The notes below the pieces were generated by a model. It searched no databases, was not told the DNA's origin, and saw only the letters and a program-made list of their open reading frames with translations. Both the position numbers and the translations under genes were made by a program. A DNA stretch of 6,674 bases from Pseudomonadota bacterium (lineage in GTDB: Bacteria; Pseudomonadota; Gammaproteobacteria; GRL18). The first letter of the stretch is position 1; the number at the start of each line of letters is the position of its first letter. The stretch is taken from contig DAOVUE010000089.1 in NCBI GenBank assembly GCA_030632745.1, positions 1 to 6,674 of the forward strand, in the 5' to 3' direction. Positions 1 to 5,477 of the stretch are shown here, in pieces.

Positions 1-363
1 GTGAGCTATGTGGCCAAAGCAGCAACTTTGGAGGGCGTAAAATAAACCAGCAAGGTTGGTACTTTAATAAATGCCAAGCCCCTTATGTTCATTTTCACGC
101 AGCCTTATTATTGCAGACAAAGAGAAACACTATGCCAGAGAGTATAAGATCCATCAAACAATACTTAATCAGTTTTTTTGCACTGTTCATTACTCTGGTT
201 TCTTTTATCTATTTCTCCCTGCAAATTATTTTTATCAGTATTCTGTGGTTTTTCAGCAGTTTGTTTACTCATGTCAATAATAAATTACCCGGCCATAATC
301 CACTCACAGCCTATAAGCAAAAACCATAATCAGTTAATGTATTTATTAGCCAGAATACAATAA
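1..363. other. Region upstream of lptG with no confirmed gene
   Basis: This stretch is AT-rich and holds no recognisable family. Plus-strand frame 1 is open from the window edge to a TAA ending at base 45, giving a 14-codon tail that could be the end of an upstream gene but is too short to identify. Frame 3 is open from the edge to base 329 and contains the doubtful small membrane ORF described separately. No convincing sigma70 promoter, terminator or RNA gene was found. The C-terminal membrane segment of LptF, usual upstream partner of lptG, is not seen in any frame examined. Confidence 0.5.
132..329 (+). CDS. Doubtful small hydrophobic ORF before lptG
   Basis: A possible 65-residue protein, not recognised as any family. 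The ATG at 132 has a weak purine stretch (AGAGA, 121-125) six bases before it. The same frame is open back to the left edge, so it could also be the C-terminal part of a larger truncated gene; a TTG at 111 is another candidate start. The product has a basic start (SIRSIKQ), then a long hydrophobic stretch from about residue 10 to 45 that could form one long or two short membrane segments, then a polar tail rich in Asn, Pro and Lys. It ends 34 bases before lptG. An open frame of this length could occur by chance in AT-rich DNA, so confidence is low. It does not resemble LptF. Confidence 0.25.
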   Translation: MPESIRSIKQYLISFFALFITLVSFIYFSLQIIFISILWFFSSLFTHVNNKLPGHNPLTAYKQKP

Positions 364-1428
364 ATGAATATTCTCGATCGTTATATTATAAAAACAGTTT
401 TAACATCGACTCTATTATTTTTATTAATCATATTATCTTTATATGGATTCATTGCTCTTGCCGATGCGTTCAAATATGTCGGCAAGGGTACTTTTACTGT
501 TTCAGATGCCTTCTATTACACCCTTCTGACCTTACCCAGACGACTCTACGATCTTTATCCGTTTTCAGTTTTACTGGGTGCTATGATGGGTTTAGGTACA
601 CTTAATAGTCATAGTGAACTGGTAGCCATCAGGGCTGCCGGTGTTTCAATGATAAGAATTATCTTTTCTGTTATGAAAGCCGCCTTTATTCTGGCAGCAT
701 TTATGTTTTTCTTAACTGAATATCTTATTCCTATCAGTGCAAACGCTGCTGAAAATCACTGGGTAAACAAAGTACACGGGCTCACCAGCATTGAAGTTAA
801 GGATGCAATCTGGGTACGGGATAAAGATACCTTTACCAAAATAAAGTCAATTTCACCCGATAAAACGCTCAACAATATTAATATTTTCACGTTTAATGAA
901 GATAAAACACTAAAGGCCAGCACACTTGCACAATCCGCTCATTTTAATGGTGAAAACTGGATTTTACATGATATTAAACAAACCTTTATTAGTCAGGATA
1001 AGATCACTGTCAATAGCATTGACAAAGCACGCTGGCCGACCCTGCTGAATTTAGAACTGGTGGATGTCATTATCTCAAAGCTTGAATTTTTATCTTCTTC
1101 AGGTCTTTATCACTATGCAAAATATCTGGATAATAATGGCCTGGACAGCAAGCAATACTGGCTGGTTTTCTGGAGCAAACTCATTGCACCCTTTTCCATA
1201 GCTGCAATGCTCCTTTTAGCCATCCCCTTTGTATTTGATTCCTCACGTACTAATAATGCCGGAAACCGTTTAATGATGGGGGTATTTATTGGTATCACCT
1301 TTACTATAGCTAATAAAATTACTGCTCAATTTGGTTTAGTTTATAATATCAGCCCATTTATCAGTGCAAGCCTGATCACCTTGATCACTTTTATAATTGC
1401 ATCTATTCTTATTAGGCGTATTACCTGA
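364..1428 (+). CDS. lptG: LPS export system permease LptG
   Basis: LptG is one of two inner-membrane permease subunits of the LptB2FG ABC transporter, which extracts lipopolysaccharide from the inner membrane and passes it to the LptC-LptA-LptD bridge. The 354-residue length matches the family (about 360). The start NILDRYIIKTVL and the segment LGTLNSHSELVAIRAAGVS (about 77-95, the coupling-helix region facing LptB) are typical. Membrane segments lie near residues 11-33, 63-80 and 98-121. A periplasmic beta-jellyroll-like region runs from about 125 to 265, and three more membrane segments lie near 267-290, 302-320 and 330-351. The ATG at 364 fits the family N-terminus, though there is no strong Shine-Dalgarno sequence (context CCAGAATACAATAA). 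LptG normally works with LptF, usually encoded just upstream; no LptF coding sequence is visible here. Family assignment is near certain. Confidence 0.96.
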   Translation: MNILDRYIIKTVLTSTLLFLLIILSLYGFIALADAFKYVGKGTFTVSDAFYYTLLTLPRRLYDLYPFSVLLGAMMGLGTLNSHSELVAIRAAGVSMIRIIFSVMKAAFILAAFMFFLTEYLIPISANAAENHWVNKVHGLTSIEVKDAIWVRDKDTFTKIKSISPDKTLNNINIFTFNEDKTLKASTLAQSAHFNGENWILHDIKQTFISQDKITVNSIDKARWPTLLNLELVDVIISKLEFLSSSGLYHYAKYLDNNGLDSKQYWLVFWSKLIAPFSIAAMLLLAIPFVFDSSRTNNAGNRLMMGVFIGITFTIANKITAQFGLVYNISPFISASLITLITFIIASILIRRIT

Positions 1429-1519
1429 ATTTTCTACAAAATTGTAAATTTTTTATTATAAAAAGCTTATAATATTCAACCCAACAAAATAAGTAATTAA
1501 TAATTTCATTAAATACTTA

Positions 1520-1548
1520 TTAACTATTATTATAAAACCAACTATAAT
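1520..1548 (+). promoter_or_regulatory. Sigma70-like promoter for the Met-rich protein gene
   Basis: A perfect TATAAT lies at 1543-1548, with TTAACT at 1520-1525 as the -35 (4 of 6 matching TTGACA) and a 17-base spacer. Transcription would begin around 1555, leaving a leader of about 35 bases that contains the GAGGA Shine-Dalgarno sequence. It lies in the 161-base AT-rich gap after lptG, which suggests the next gene can be transcribed separately from lptG. AT-rich DNA produces TATAAT by chance, so this is a good candidate rather than proof. Confidence 0.55.
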
Positions 1549-1578
1549 GGCAGGTTGTATCACCCTAAATGAATGGAT

Positions 1579-1592
1579 GAGGACTCCAGTTG
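1579..1592 (+). promoter_or_regulatory. Shine-Dalgarno sequence fixing a TTG start
   Basis: GAGGA at 1579-1583 is followed by a six-base spacer and TTG at 1590. The nearby ATG codons (for example ATGGATGAGG) are in another frame and run into a TGA within seven codons. The TTG start also gives a well-formed signal peptide directly (KYFFAGLLLC...), so it is taken as the true start. Confidence 0.75.
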
Positions 1593-2294
1593 AAATATTT
1601 TTTTGCCGGTTTATTACTGTGCTTTTGCCTGACAACACAATCAAACGCAGCCAATCGTTATAAAAATGATATACGCTCCATGCCGTTTATTGAAATGATG
1701 GTGGCCATGATGAGTGCTATGAACCAGATGATGGGCATCGACAATAAGCACTATTATCCAGGCCTGGGCGCCTTACCCTATTCGCCAGCCATGATGCCGG
1801 CTTTAGGCAGTGGTCTGGGCGGCTTTAATAATTTACCCATGTCACCTGCAGGTTTTCCCATGAACAATATGATGAACAATAGCTTTGGCAATAGCTCTGG
1901 TAATACAGTGCCTAATAGCTTTCAGGATAACTTTCCAATAGGGCAAAATGCCTCAAATGGTGCCGGTCAAATGACTGATTTTTGGAATCCTAATGGAAGC
2001 AAAACAAAAACCACTGTAAATAAAACCGCCGCAGCTGATAATACAAAGAGTATGAATGGCATCTGGCAGGCATTATCCGGTGAAGTTATTGCGATTTATA
2101 ATAACAACTATTTTATCTGGTCTGATGGGAAAACCCGAAATCTGGCTGGTCGGCTGTTAATCAGGGGAAATAATATGATTGCCTATTTCTCAACTACTCA
2201 AAAAAAATTATATTTTCAATTTTATAAAGAGCCCGGGCAATTTATTGTACGGGATCAAAACTCACGTATTTATACCTTTAAGCGACTGCACTAA
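1590..2294 (+). CDS. Secreted Met/Asn/Gly-rich protein, function unknown
   Basis: A 234-residue exported protein that I do not recognise as a named family. Residues 1-20 form a Sec signal peptide (Lys, hydrophobic core, then QSNA) with likely cleavage after Ala20. The Cys at 11 has Leu before it, so it is not a good lipobox. The mature N-terminal half is low-complexity: about 14 Met fall between residues 31 and 95. A dense cluster at 36-48 places Met at positions 36, 37, 40, 41, 44, 47 and 48, which would line one face of a helix. Residues 52-150 are rich in Gly, Asn, Pro and Ser and probably disordered. Residues 156-234 look like a small all-beta domain (GIWQALSGEVIAIY, then NYFIWSDG, then LAGRLLIRGNNMIAYF, then a C-terminal FIVRDQNSRIYTFKRL). 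This resembles the small ligand-binding or lipocalin-like tails seen in many gammaproteobacterial envelope proteins. Roles such as metal binding (Met ligands) or surface interaction are guesses. It has its own candidate promoter and converges with the next gene, 34 bases away. Confidence 0.85.
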   Translation: MKYFFAGLLLCFCLTTQSNAANRYKNDIRSMPFIEMMVAMMSAMNQMMGIDNKHYYPGLGALPYSPAMMPALGSGLGGFNNLPMSPAGFPMNNMMNNSFGNSSGNTVPNSFQDNFPIGQNASNGAGQMTDFWNPNGSKTKTTVNKTAAADNTKSMNGIWQALSGEVIAIYNNNYFIWSDGKTRNLAGRLLIRGNNMIAYFSTTQKKLYFQFYKEPGQFIVRDQNSRIYTFKRLH

Positions 2295-2328
2295 ATTCAA
2301 GCTCTTATCTGGCTGATGGCTCTACGCT

Positions 2329-3165
2329 TTAAAAACCAGCCCTCTTTACCGTTCGACTTACCGTACTATAGTGTACACCGAAATGAGAACTCACTTGTTC
2401 CAGAGTATAATTTCCTGTCTTGTAAGCCTTAACCATAGCGGTTTTAGAATCTTTGAATCGTTTAGAAAAGTCAGATAATGGTTTTATTTTTTTTTCTTTT
2501 CGTTGTCTGGCTTTATCCATAATCTTCCCGGAAGCCAGTTGTTTTTTCCACTTTTTCACAAATTTATCACTACCCAGCAGTATCTGTCCCTGAACATTTT
2601 TCATCAAATCAAAATCCTTATCATAGTTTTTAATAGACTTTGACAGTGCTTTTTGTGCACGTTTCCTCTGCTTGGCAAAATGATGCAGCACATCCTTCGT
2701 TTTTAACCAGTCAGGAGCATCAAGCAACCCCATAGTAGCTTGATAACTGCTCCACCTCCATTTATTAAGATCACGCGTTTTGCGTTCTTGAATAGGCACA
2801 CGCATCACATGCCGGACAACATCTTTAAACGAATGTTCTGCTTCAACCAGTACCGCTTTAAAACGACCATGAAAAATATTTCCAAAGCGTTCATACCTGG
2901 CATTATAACGCTGAGTATAAATACCATTCAGCTGCCGCATACCTTTGGACAAATTGGGCTTAGTTGTTTTAATAAACAGCTGAAATGAATCCGGCATCAA
3001 ATTGTAGGCATAGACTTCCCACTGCATACGACAGATCACTTCCTGTAAAATAGATAAAAACTCCTGGCGATCGTTACCCCCCCTGAAAAGCAGTTCACCT
3101 TCGAGTGCTTTAGAAGTCAAATAATAGTATGCACCTGGATACTCAATGCGAACAGGTCTTGCCAT
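2329..3165 (-). CDS. RAYT-like (Y1 transposase family) protein lacking catalytic residues
   Basis: A 278-residue member of the REP-associated tyrosine transposase (RAYT, TnpA_REP, IS200-like Y1) family. Family hallmarks are the start MARPVRIEYPGAYYYLTSK, GMRQLNGIYTQRYN (75-88), FHGRFKAVLVE (98-108) and WRWSSYQATMG (136-146). Active members carry a metal-binding HUH motif in a segment like MPNHYHL; here that segment reads MPDSFQL (57-63), so Ser60 and Gln62 replace both histidines. The nucleophilic tyrosine normally in RYxxLNPVR is His119 in RHVMRVPIQ (118-126), and the LNPV element is also changed. By family knowledge this protein should not cut or rejoin DNA. A long basic linker (about 160-235) leads to a helix-turn-helix at about 252-274 (YTLEQVSSHFGVHYSTVSRT), so DNA binding is plausible. 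The frame is intact and the ATG has a good Shine-Dalgarno sequence (AAGGTG, 8 bases away), which argues for a maintained function rather than decay. It could be a domesticated regulator; that is inference. Confidence 0.88.
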   Translation of the reverse strand: MARPVRIEYPGAYYYLTSKALEGELLFRGGNDRQEFLSILQEVICRMQWEVYAYNLMPDSFQLFIKTTKPNLSKGMRQLNGIYTQRYNARYERFGNIFHGRFKAVLVEAEHSFKDVVRHVMRVPIQERKTRDLNKWRWSSYQATMGLLDAPDWLKTKDVLHHFAKQRKRAQKALSKSIKNYDKDFDLMKNVQGQILLGSDKFVKKWKKQLASGKIMDKARQRKEKKIKPLSDFSKRFKDSKTAMVKAYKTGNYTLEQVSSHFGVHYSTVSRTVKRAGF

Positions 3166-3227
3166 AACGATTACACCTTTTTGTTTTTATATTTTTTATT
3201 TTTAAAGAATATGGTTATACTTATGGT

Positions 3228-3253
3228 CTTAAATATAATGTATAGACCCATTT
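3228..3253 (+). promoter_or_regulatory. Candidate sigma32 (heat-shock) promoter for hslR
   Basis: CTTAAAT at 3228-3234 resembles the -35 consensus CTTGAAA, and ACCCATTT at 3246-3253 matches 7 of 8 bases of the -10 consensus CCCCATTT. The spacer is 11 bases; the E. coli groE promoter has 12 by the same count. Transcription would start near 3260, giving a leader of about 70 bases before hslR. Hsp15 is a sigma32-dependent heat-shock protein in E. coli, so the position makes biological sense. A TATAAT also lies inside at 3234-3239 but has no convincing -35 upstream. Confidence 0.45.
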
Positions 3254-3330
3254 TTAAATTTATTCCACATAATTAAGTTTTTTCTTTAAATATCAATAGT
3301 GACCGGGCCTCTTATCAATAAGAAAGTCAT

Positions 3331-3750
3331 ATGAGCCATAAAAAAAATCAATCCATACAAAACAGTACAGAAAATATCCGTTTAGATAAATGGCTATGGG
3401 CTGCCCGTTTTTATAAAACTCGTTCTCTGGCAACTGAAGCGGTAAAAGGAGGGAAGGTGCATCTTAATGATCAGCGGGTAAAACCAAGCCATAATGTCGA
3501 AGTGGGGCATAGCCTTAGAATAAAAAAAGAATCTATTGAGCAGACTATTATTGTAAAACAATTATCAGGCAAACGAGGCCCTGCCAGCGTTGCTCAAACT
3601 CTCTATGAAGAAACTCAGGATAGCATTGACTTAAGAGAGAAACTCAGCCTGGAACGAAAAGCCATGTATGCCGGTATGCCGCAATATGCCGCTAAACGTC
3701 CCAGTAAAAAAGATCGACGAAAAATCATACAATTTAAGCAGAAACAATAA
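3331..3750 (+). CDS. hslR: Heat shock protein 15, S4-domain RNA-binding protein
   Basis: Hsp15 (HslR) binds free 50S ribosomal subunits that carry a stalled nascent chain with peptidyl-tRNA and helps recycle them after heat stress. The 139-residue product is close in length to the E. coli protein (133). The S4 RNA-binding domain spans about residues 16-62 and begins with RLDKWLWAARFYKTRSLA, a near-identical family signature, followed by GGKVHLNDQRVKPS. The second half keeps the family features RGPASVAQTLYEETQDS and a strongly basic tail (RPSKKDRRKIIQFKQKQ). The ATG at 3331 has a weak purine-rich Shine-Dalgarno candidate (AAGAAAG). A sigma32-like promoter lies about 80 bases upstream. It diverges from the RAYT-like gene across a 165-base AT-rich gap, and a palindromic repeat element follows its stop by 17 bases. 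Family assignment is very secure. Confidence 0.96.
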   Translation: MSHKKNQSIQNSTENIRLDKWLWAARFYKTRSLATEAVKGGKVHLNDQRVKPSHNVEVGHSLRIKKESIEQTIIVKQLSGKRGPASVAQTLYEETQDSIDLREKLSLERKAMYAGMPQYAAKRPSKKDRRKIIQFKQKQ

Positions 3751-3754
3751 GAGA

Positions 3755-3787
3755 TAATGTTGAATTTTGAATGCTTAATGTTGAATT
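3755..3787. repeat. 12-bp direct repeat pair after hslR
   Basis: TAATGTTGAATT occurs perfectly at 3755-3766 and again at 3776-3787, a 21-base period. The second copy is part of the left arm of the palindromic element that begins at 3768. The TTGAATnTTGAATG style of short AT-rich iteration is typical of intergenic repeat sequences and not of coding DNA. Confidence 0.7.
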
Positions 3788-3875
3788 AAAGAGCAGGCAA
3801 AGCTTCCGCGTCCTGCTCTCGCCCCTTACCTGCGTCCATGCAGGCAAAGCTCTATCATTCACCATTTAGCATTTA
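3768..3875. repeat. 108-bp palindromic REP/MITE-like element
   Basis: The left arm at 3768-3794 (starting TGAATGCTTAATG) and the right arm at 3849-3875 (ending ATTTAGCATTTA) are inverted repeats matching at 22 of 27 positions. They enclose a GC-richer core with its own hairpins. The arms are AT-rich and the core is not, which gives a sandwich unlike the surrounding DNA. The left arm starts 17 bases after the hslR stop. The right arm overlaps the 3' end of the minus-strand DUF455 gene and contains its stop codon. This layout is characteristic of a small non-autonomous mobile or REP/BIME-type repeat, but only one copy is visible here, so its repeated nature in the genome is unproven. Confidence 0.6.
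3790..3851. repeat. Core hairpins and direct repeat inside the palindromic element
   Basis: A perfect 8-bp stem AGAGCAGG (3790-3797) / CCTGCTCT (3812-3819) closes a 14-base loop. A second perfect stem CCTGC (3829-3833) / GCAGG (3840-3844) closes a 6-base loop. GCAGGCAAAGCT appears twice as a 12-bp direct repeat (3793-3804 and 3840-3851), and GCGTCC twice (3808-3813 and 3832-3837). Neither hairpin is followed by a T-run, so they are not typical intrinsic terminators of hslR, though the RNA structure could protect its 3' end. Confidence 0.65.
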
Positions 3876-4702
3876 CCATTTGCTTTTTTTGCTGTTTTAT
3901 ATTGCAGGTCTAAACGCTGCAGCTCCTGCATTTCTGCCGGGCTGAAACCGGCTTTGAGGCGTGCATCGGTATTAAACGGTCCTTTCGGGGTTGATTTCAG
4001 GTATTTTTCCATTAGAGTAAAGAACATTTTATCAGGGTCGGTTTTTTCCTGTTCACAACGATAACGGAACCAGCGTGAACCGGCATTCACATGGCCTATT
4101 TCATCGTTGGCAATAATAATCAGAGAATCAGCTGTCTTTTTATCACCAATGTCACGGAATTTTCCTACTGAAAAGGGAACAACATCCAAAGCTCTGGCTT
4201 CAAGTACACGATGTACAATTGCCATGCGTGCCATAAGATCATCTGCGGTAGTGACCGCCATTTGCCACAATTCATCATGGGCAGGTAAATCACCGTAATC
4301 ATAACCCATGTCTCTTAAACTATTCCTTAATAGAAAAAAATGCTGCGTTTCTTCTTTTGCTGTTTTAACCCAGTCAGCATAATATTCTTCGGGCAGATGA
4401 CGATAACGATAGACACTATCCCAGGCCAGATTAACTGCAGTTAACTCAATATGTGTCAGTGCATGTATTAATGCAGCACGCTGTTGTATGGATTTAAAAC
4501 CACGATTTTTTACTTTAGCGGGTTTAACAAGAACAGGTTTATCCTGTCTGCCCGGAGTATCTAATTGTAATGGACTCTCTCCATCCTTCCATTCCAGAGA
4601 ACCTGCTTCCCACGCCCCCGCAATTTGCAGGCTGAGTTCCAGTTTCTCATCGGGATCAACCGTTAAAAAACAGTTTTTTGCTTCCTGGTATAAATTTTTC
4701 AC
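3866..4702 (-). CDS. Ferritin-like DUF455 family protein
   Basis: A 278-residue protein of the DUF455 (COG2833) family, a ferritin-like four-helix group of unknown biochemical role. All six expected di-metal ligands can be picked out: Glu86 in HIELTA, Glu118 and His121 in EETQH, Glu169 in LEARALD, and Glu201 and His204 in DEIGH. This is the classic E...ExxH...E...ExxH pattern, so a di-iron (or similar) centre is likely, but oxidase, hydroxylase or storage activity cannot be told from sequence. The start is GTG at 4702 with only a weak GGA-type Shine-Dalgarno candidate; the N-terminus LYQEAKNCFLTVDPDEKL fits the family. The last residues (KKANGKC) and the stop are encoded within the right arm of the palindromic element, so the native tail may have been altered. 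It follows the DUF218 gene by 40 bases, across a stem-loop. Confidence 0.9.
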   Translation of the reverse strand: MKNLYQEAKNCFLTVDPDEKLELSLQIAGAWEAGSLEWKDGESPLQLDTPGRQDKPVLVKPAKVKNRGFKSIQQRAALIHALTHIELTAVNLAWDSVYRYRHLPEEYYADWVKTAKEETQHFFLLRNSLRDMGYDYGDLPAHDELWQMAVTTADDLMARMAIVHRVLEARALDVVPFSVGKFRDIGDKKTADSLIIIANDEIGHVNAGSRWFRYRCEQEKTDPDKMFFTLMEKYLKSTPKGPFNTDARLKAGFSPAEMQELQRLDLQYKTAKKANGKC

Positions 4703-4727
4703 AATCTTAATCCACAGTTAATACGTA

Positions 4728-4769
4728 GTAAAACCAGAATTTTCAGCTGATTCTGGCTTTACTTTTTTT
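4728..4769. terminator. Strong stem-loop, possible bidirectional terminator
   Basis: GTAAAACCAGAA (4728-4739) pairs with TTCTGGCTTTAC (4751-4762), a 12-bp stem with one internal A-C mismatch in plus-strand RNA and a G-U pair in minus-strand RNA. The loop is 11 bases. On the plus strand it is followed directly by seven T (4763-4769), a textbook intrinsic terminator shape. On the minus strand the inner stem CCAGAAT/ATTCTGG is followed by TTTTAC, a weaker version. It spans the stop codon of the DUF218 gene and ends 25 bases before the GTG of the DUF455 gene, so it could attenuate read-through between them. Confidence 0.5.
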
Positions 4770-5477
4770 ATTGACAGTAATAAAAACCCACAGTTTACCA
4801 CTCCAGTACCAATGCAGAAAGTAAGCTTCCTTCATCACTTTCAGCCACATCAGAAAAGAAAATTTAAAATCTTCTTCAGCTGCAACGGGCTGTAGATTCA
4901 GATTTAAACCTTTGGCCAGAGTGAGCAGCCTGTACAGGTGGTATCTGCTGCTGATAAGGGCAATATTTTCATCTATAGCATCAAATTCAGTCAGCAGTAG
5001 AATACGTGCCTGCTGAAGATTTTCCAGAGTATGTCGTGACTGTTCTTCCAATAGAATTTGTCTGCCATTCATTCCCCGAGCAACAAGATAATCAGCACCG
5101 GCCTGAGCCTCTGAAATTTGATTAGCGCCAGTTAAACCACCTAAAATAATCACTTGTAGTTTGGCTGTCCGCATGTCATTCCGCATGTCATTATTTAACT
5201 CATGCTGCAGCTCAAGAACCCGCTTCAGGCGCATTTTAAACTCTTCTACCGGCTGATTCTTGTCAAGGCATAACCCGGCAATCAATACTGTCTTTGGTTG
5301 AGTTATACGCCCTTTTATTACTGTATAAATGGCTGTATTAATAGCTGTATTGAGTATTTTAAACAGCAGCCAGAAGAAACCCAGCCCGAATGTCAGCAAT
5401 AAGATAATAGTGGAAAAAATAAAAGTCGTCAGTCCATCCCAGCCAAAAGCACTGTCTTTAAATGAAAGTTTCACCAC
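4743..5477 (-). CDS. Membrane-anchored DUF218 (YdcF/SanA/ElyC-like) protein
   Basis: A 244-residue protein of the DUF218 superfamily, whose members (SanA, ElyC, YdcF) sit at the inner membrane and have been linked to envelope integrity; the exact reaction is not established. One transmembrane helix spans about residues 16-42. The DUF218 domain follows (about 63-225): VLIAGLCLD (64-72), VIILGGLTG (109-117), SEAQAGADYL (122-131), EEQSRHTLENLQQA (144-157) and SSRYHLYRLL (176-185). Glu123, Glu145, Ser147, Thr150, Glu152 and Arg178 are the conserved polar positions I would expect in the pocket. The start is GTG at 5477 within a triple 11-bp tandem repeat and lacks a good Shine-Dalgarno sequence; an in-frame stop lies a few codons upstream. 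The gene also contains small 12-bp duplications, giving NTAI-NTAI-YTVI at 43-54 and NDMR-NDMR at 96-103. It sits 40 bases after the flavoprotein gene, probably in one transcript. Confidence 0.85.
   Translation of the reverse strand: MVKLSFKDSAFGWDGLTTFIFSTIILLLTFGLGFFWLLFKILNTAINTAIYTVIKGRITQPKTVLIAGLCLDKNQPVEEFKMRLKRVLELQHELNNDMRNDMRTAKLQVIILGGLTGANQISEAQAGADYLVARGMNGRQILLEEQSRHTLENLQQARILLLTEFDAIDENIALISSRYHLYRLLTLAKGLNLNLQPVAAEEDFKFSFLMWLKVMKEAYFLHWYWSGKLWVFITVNKKSKARIS
5169..5192. repeat. Perfect 12-bp tandem duplication inside the DUF218 gene
   Basis: CCGCATGTCATT occurs twice in direct succession (5169-5180 and 5181-5192). It is in frame and duplicates the residues NDMR in a linker between the first two conserved segments of the DUF218 domain. 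A perfect copy suggests a recent slippage event. Confidence 0.85.
5320..5355. repeat. Degenerate 12-bp triplicate in the DUF218 gene
   Basis: Three successive 12-base units (5320-5331 ACTGTATAAATG, 5332-5343 GCTGTATTAATA, 5344-5355 GCTGTATTGAGT); each outer unit matches the middle one at 9 of 12 positions. They encode NTAI, NTAI and YTVI just after the transmembrane helix. Confidence 0.55.

Noticed and set aside
1428..1454. Possible terminator after lptG (AATTTT/AAAATT arms and a T-run)
   Set aside because: The stems are only 6 bp and made purely of A-T pairs, overlapping each other; they would be too weak to call in such AT-rich DNA.
1468..1473. Another TATAAT upstream of the Met-rich protein gene
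   Set aside because: The nearest TTG-type -35 (TTGTAA, 1442-1447) is 20 bases away, and the TATAAT at 1543 has a better partner and a better distance to the start.
1590..1650. Lipoprotein signal peptide in the Met-rich protein
   Set aside because: The residues before Cys11 are Leu-Leu-Leu, lacking the small residue required at -1; a SNA cleavage site fits better.
2299..2345. Terminator between the convergent Met-rich and RAYT-like genes
   Set aside because: Only short GGCTG/CAGCC or CTGG/CCAG pairings over long loops, with no T-run on either strand.
2740..2988. Plus-strand open frame inside the RAYT-like gene
   Set aside because: It has no family resemblance and lies opposite strongly conserved RAYT coding sequence; treated as a shadow.
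3311..3322. CTTAT-CA-ATAAG inverted repeat just before hslR
   Set aside because: A two-base loop and an AT-rich 5-bp stem cannot form a stable hairpin; probably chance.
4488..4721. Plus-strand open frame opposite the DUF455 gene start
   Set aside because: It has no recognisable domain or ribosome binding site and fully overlaps the conserved minus-strand gene; treated as a shadow.
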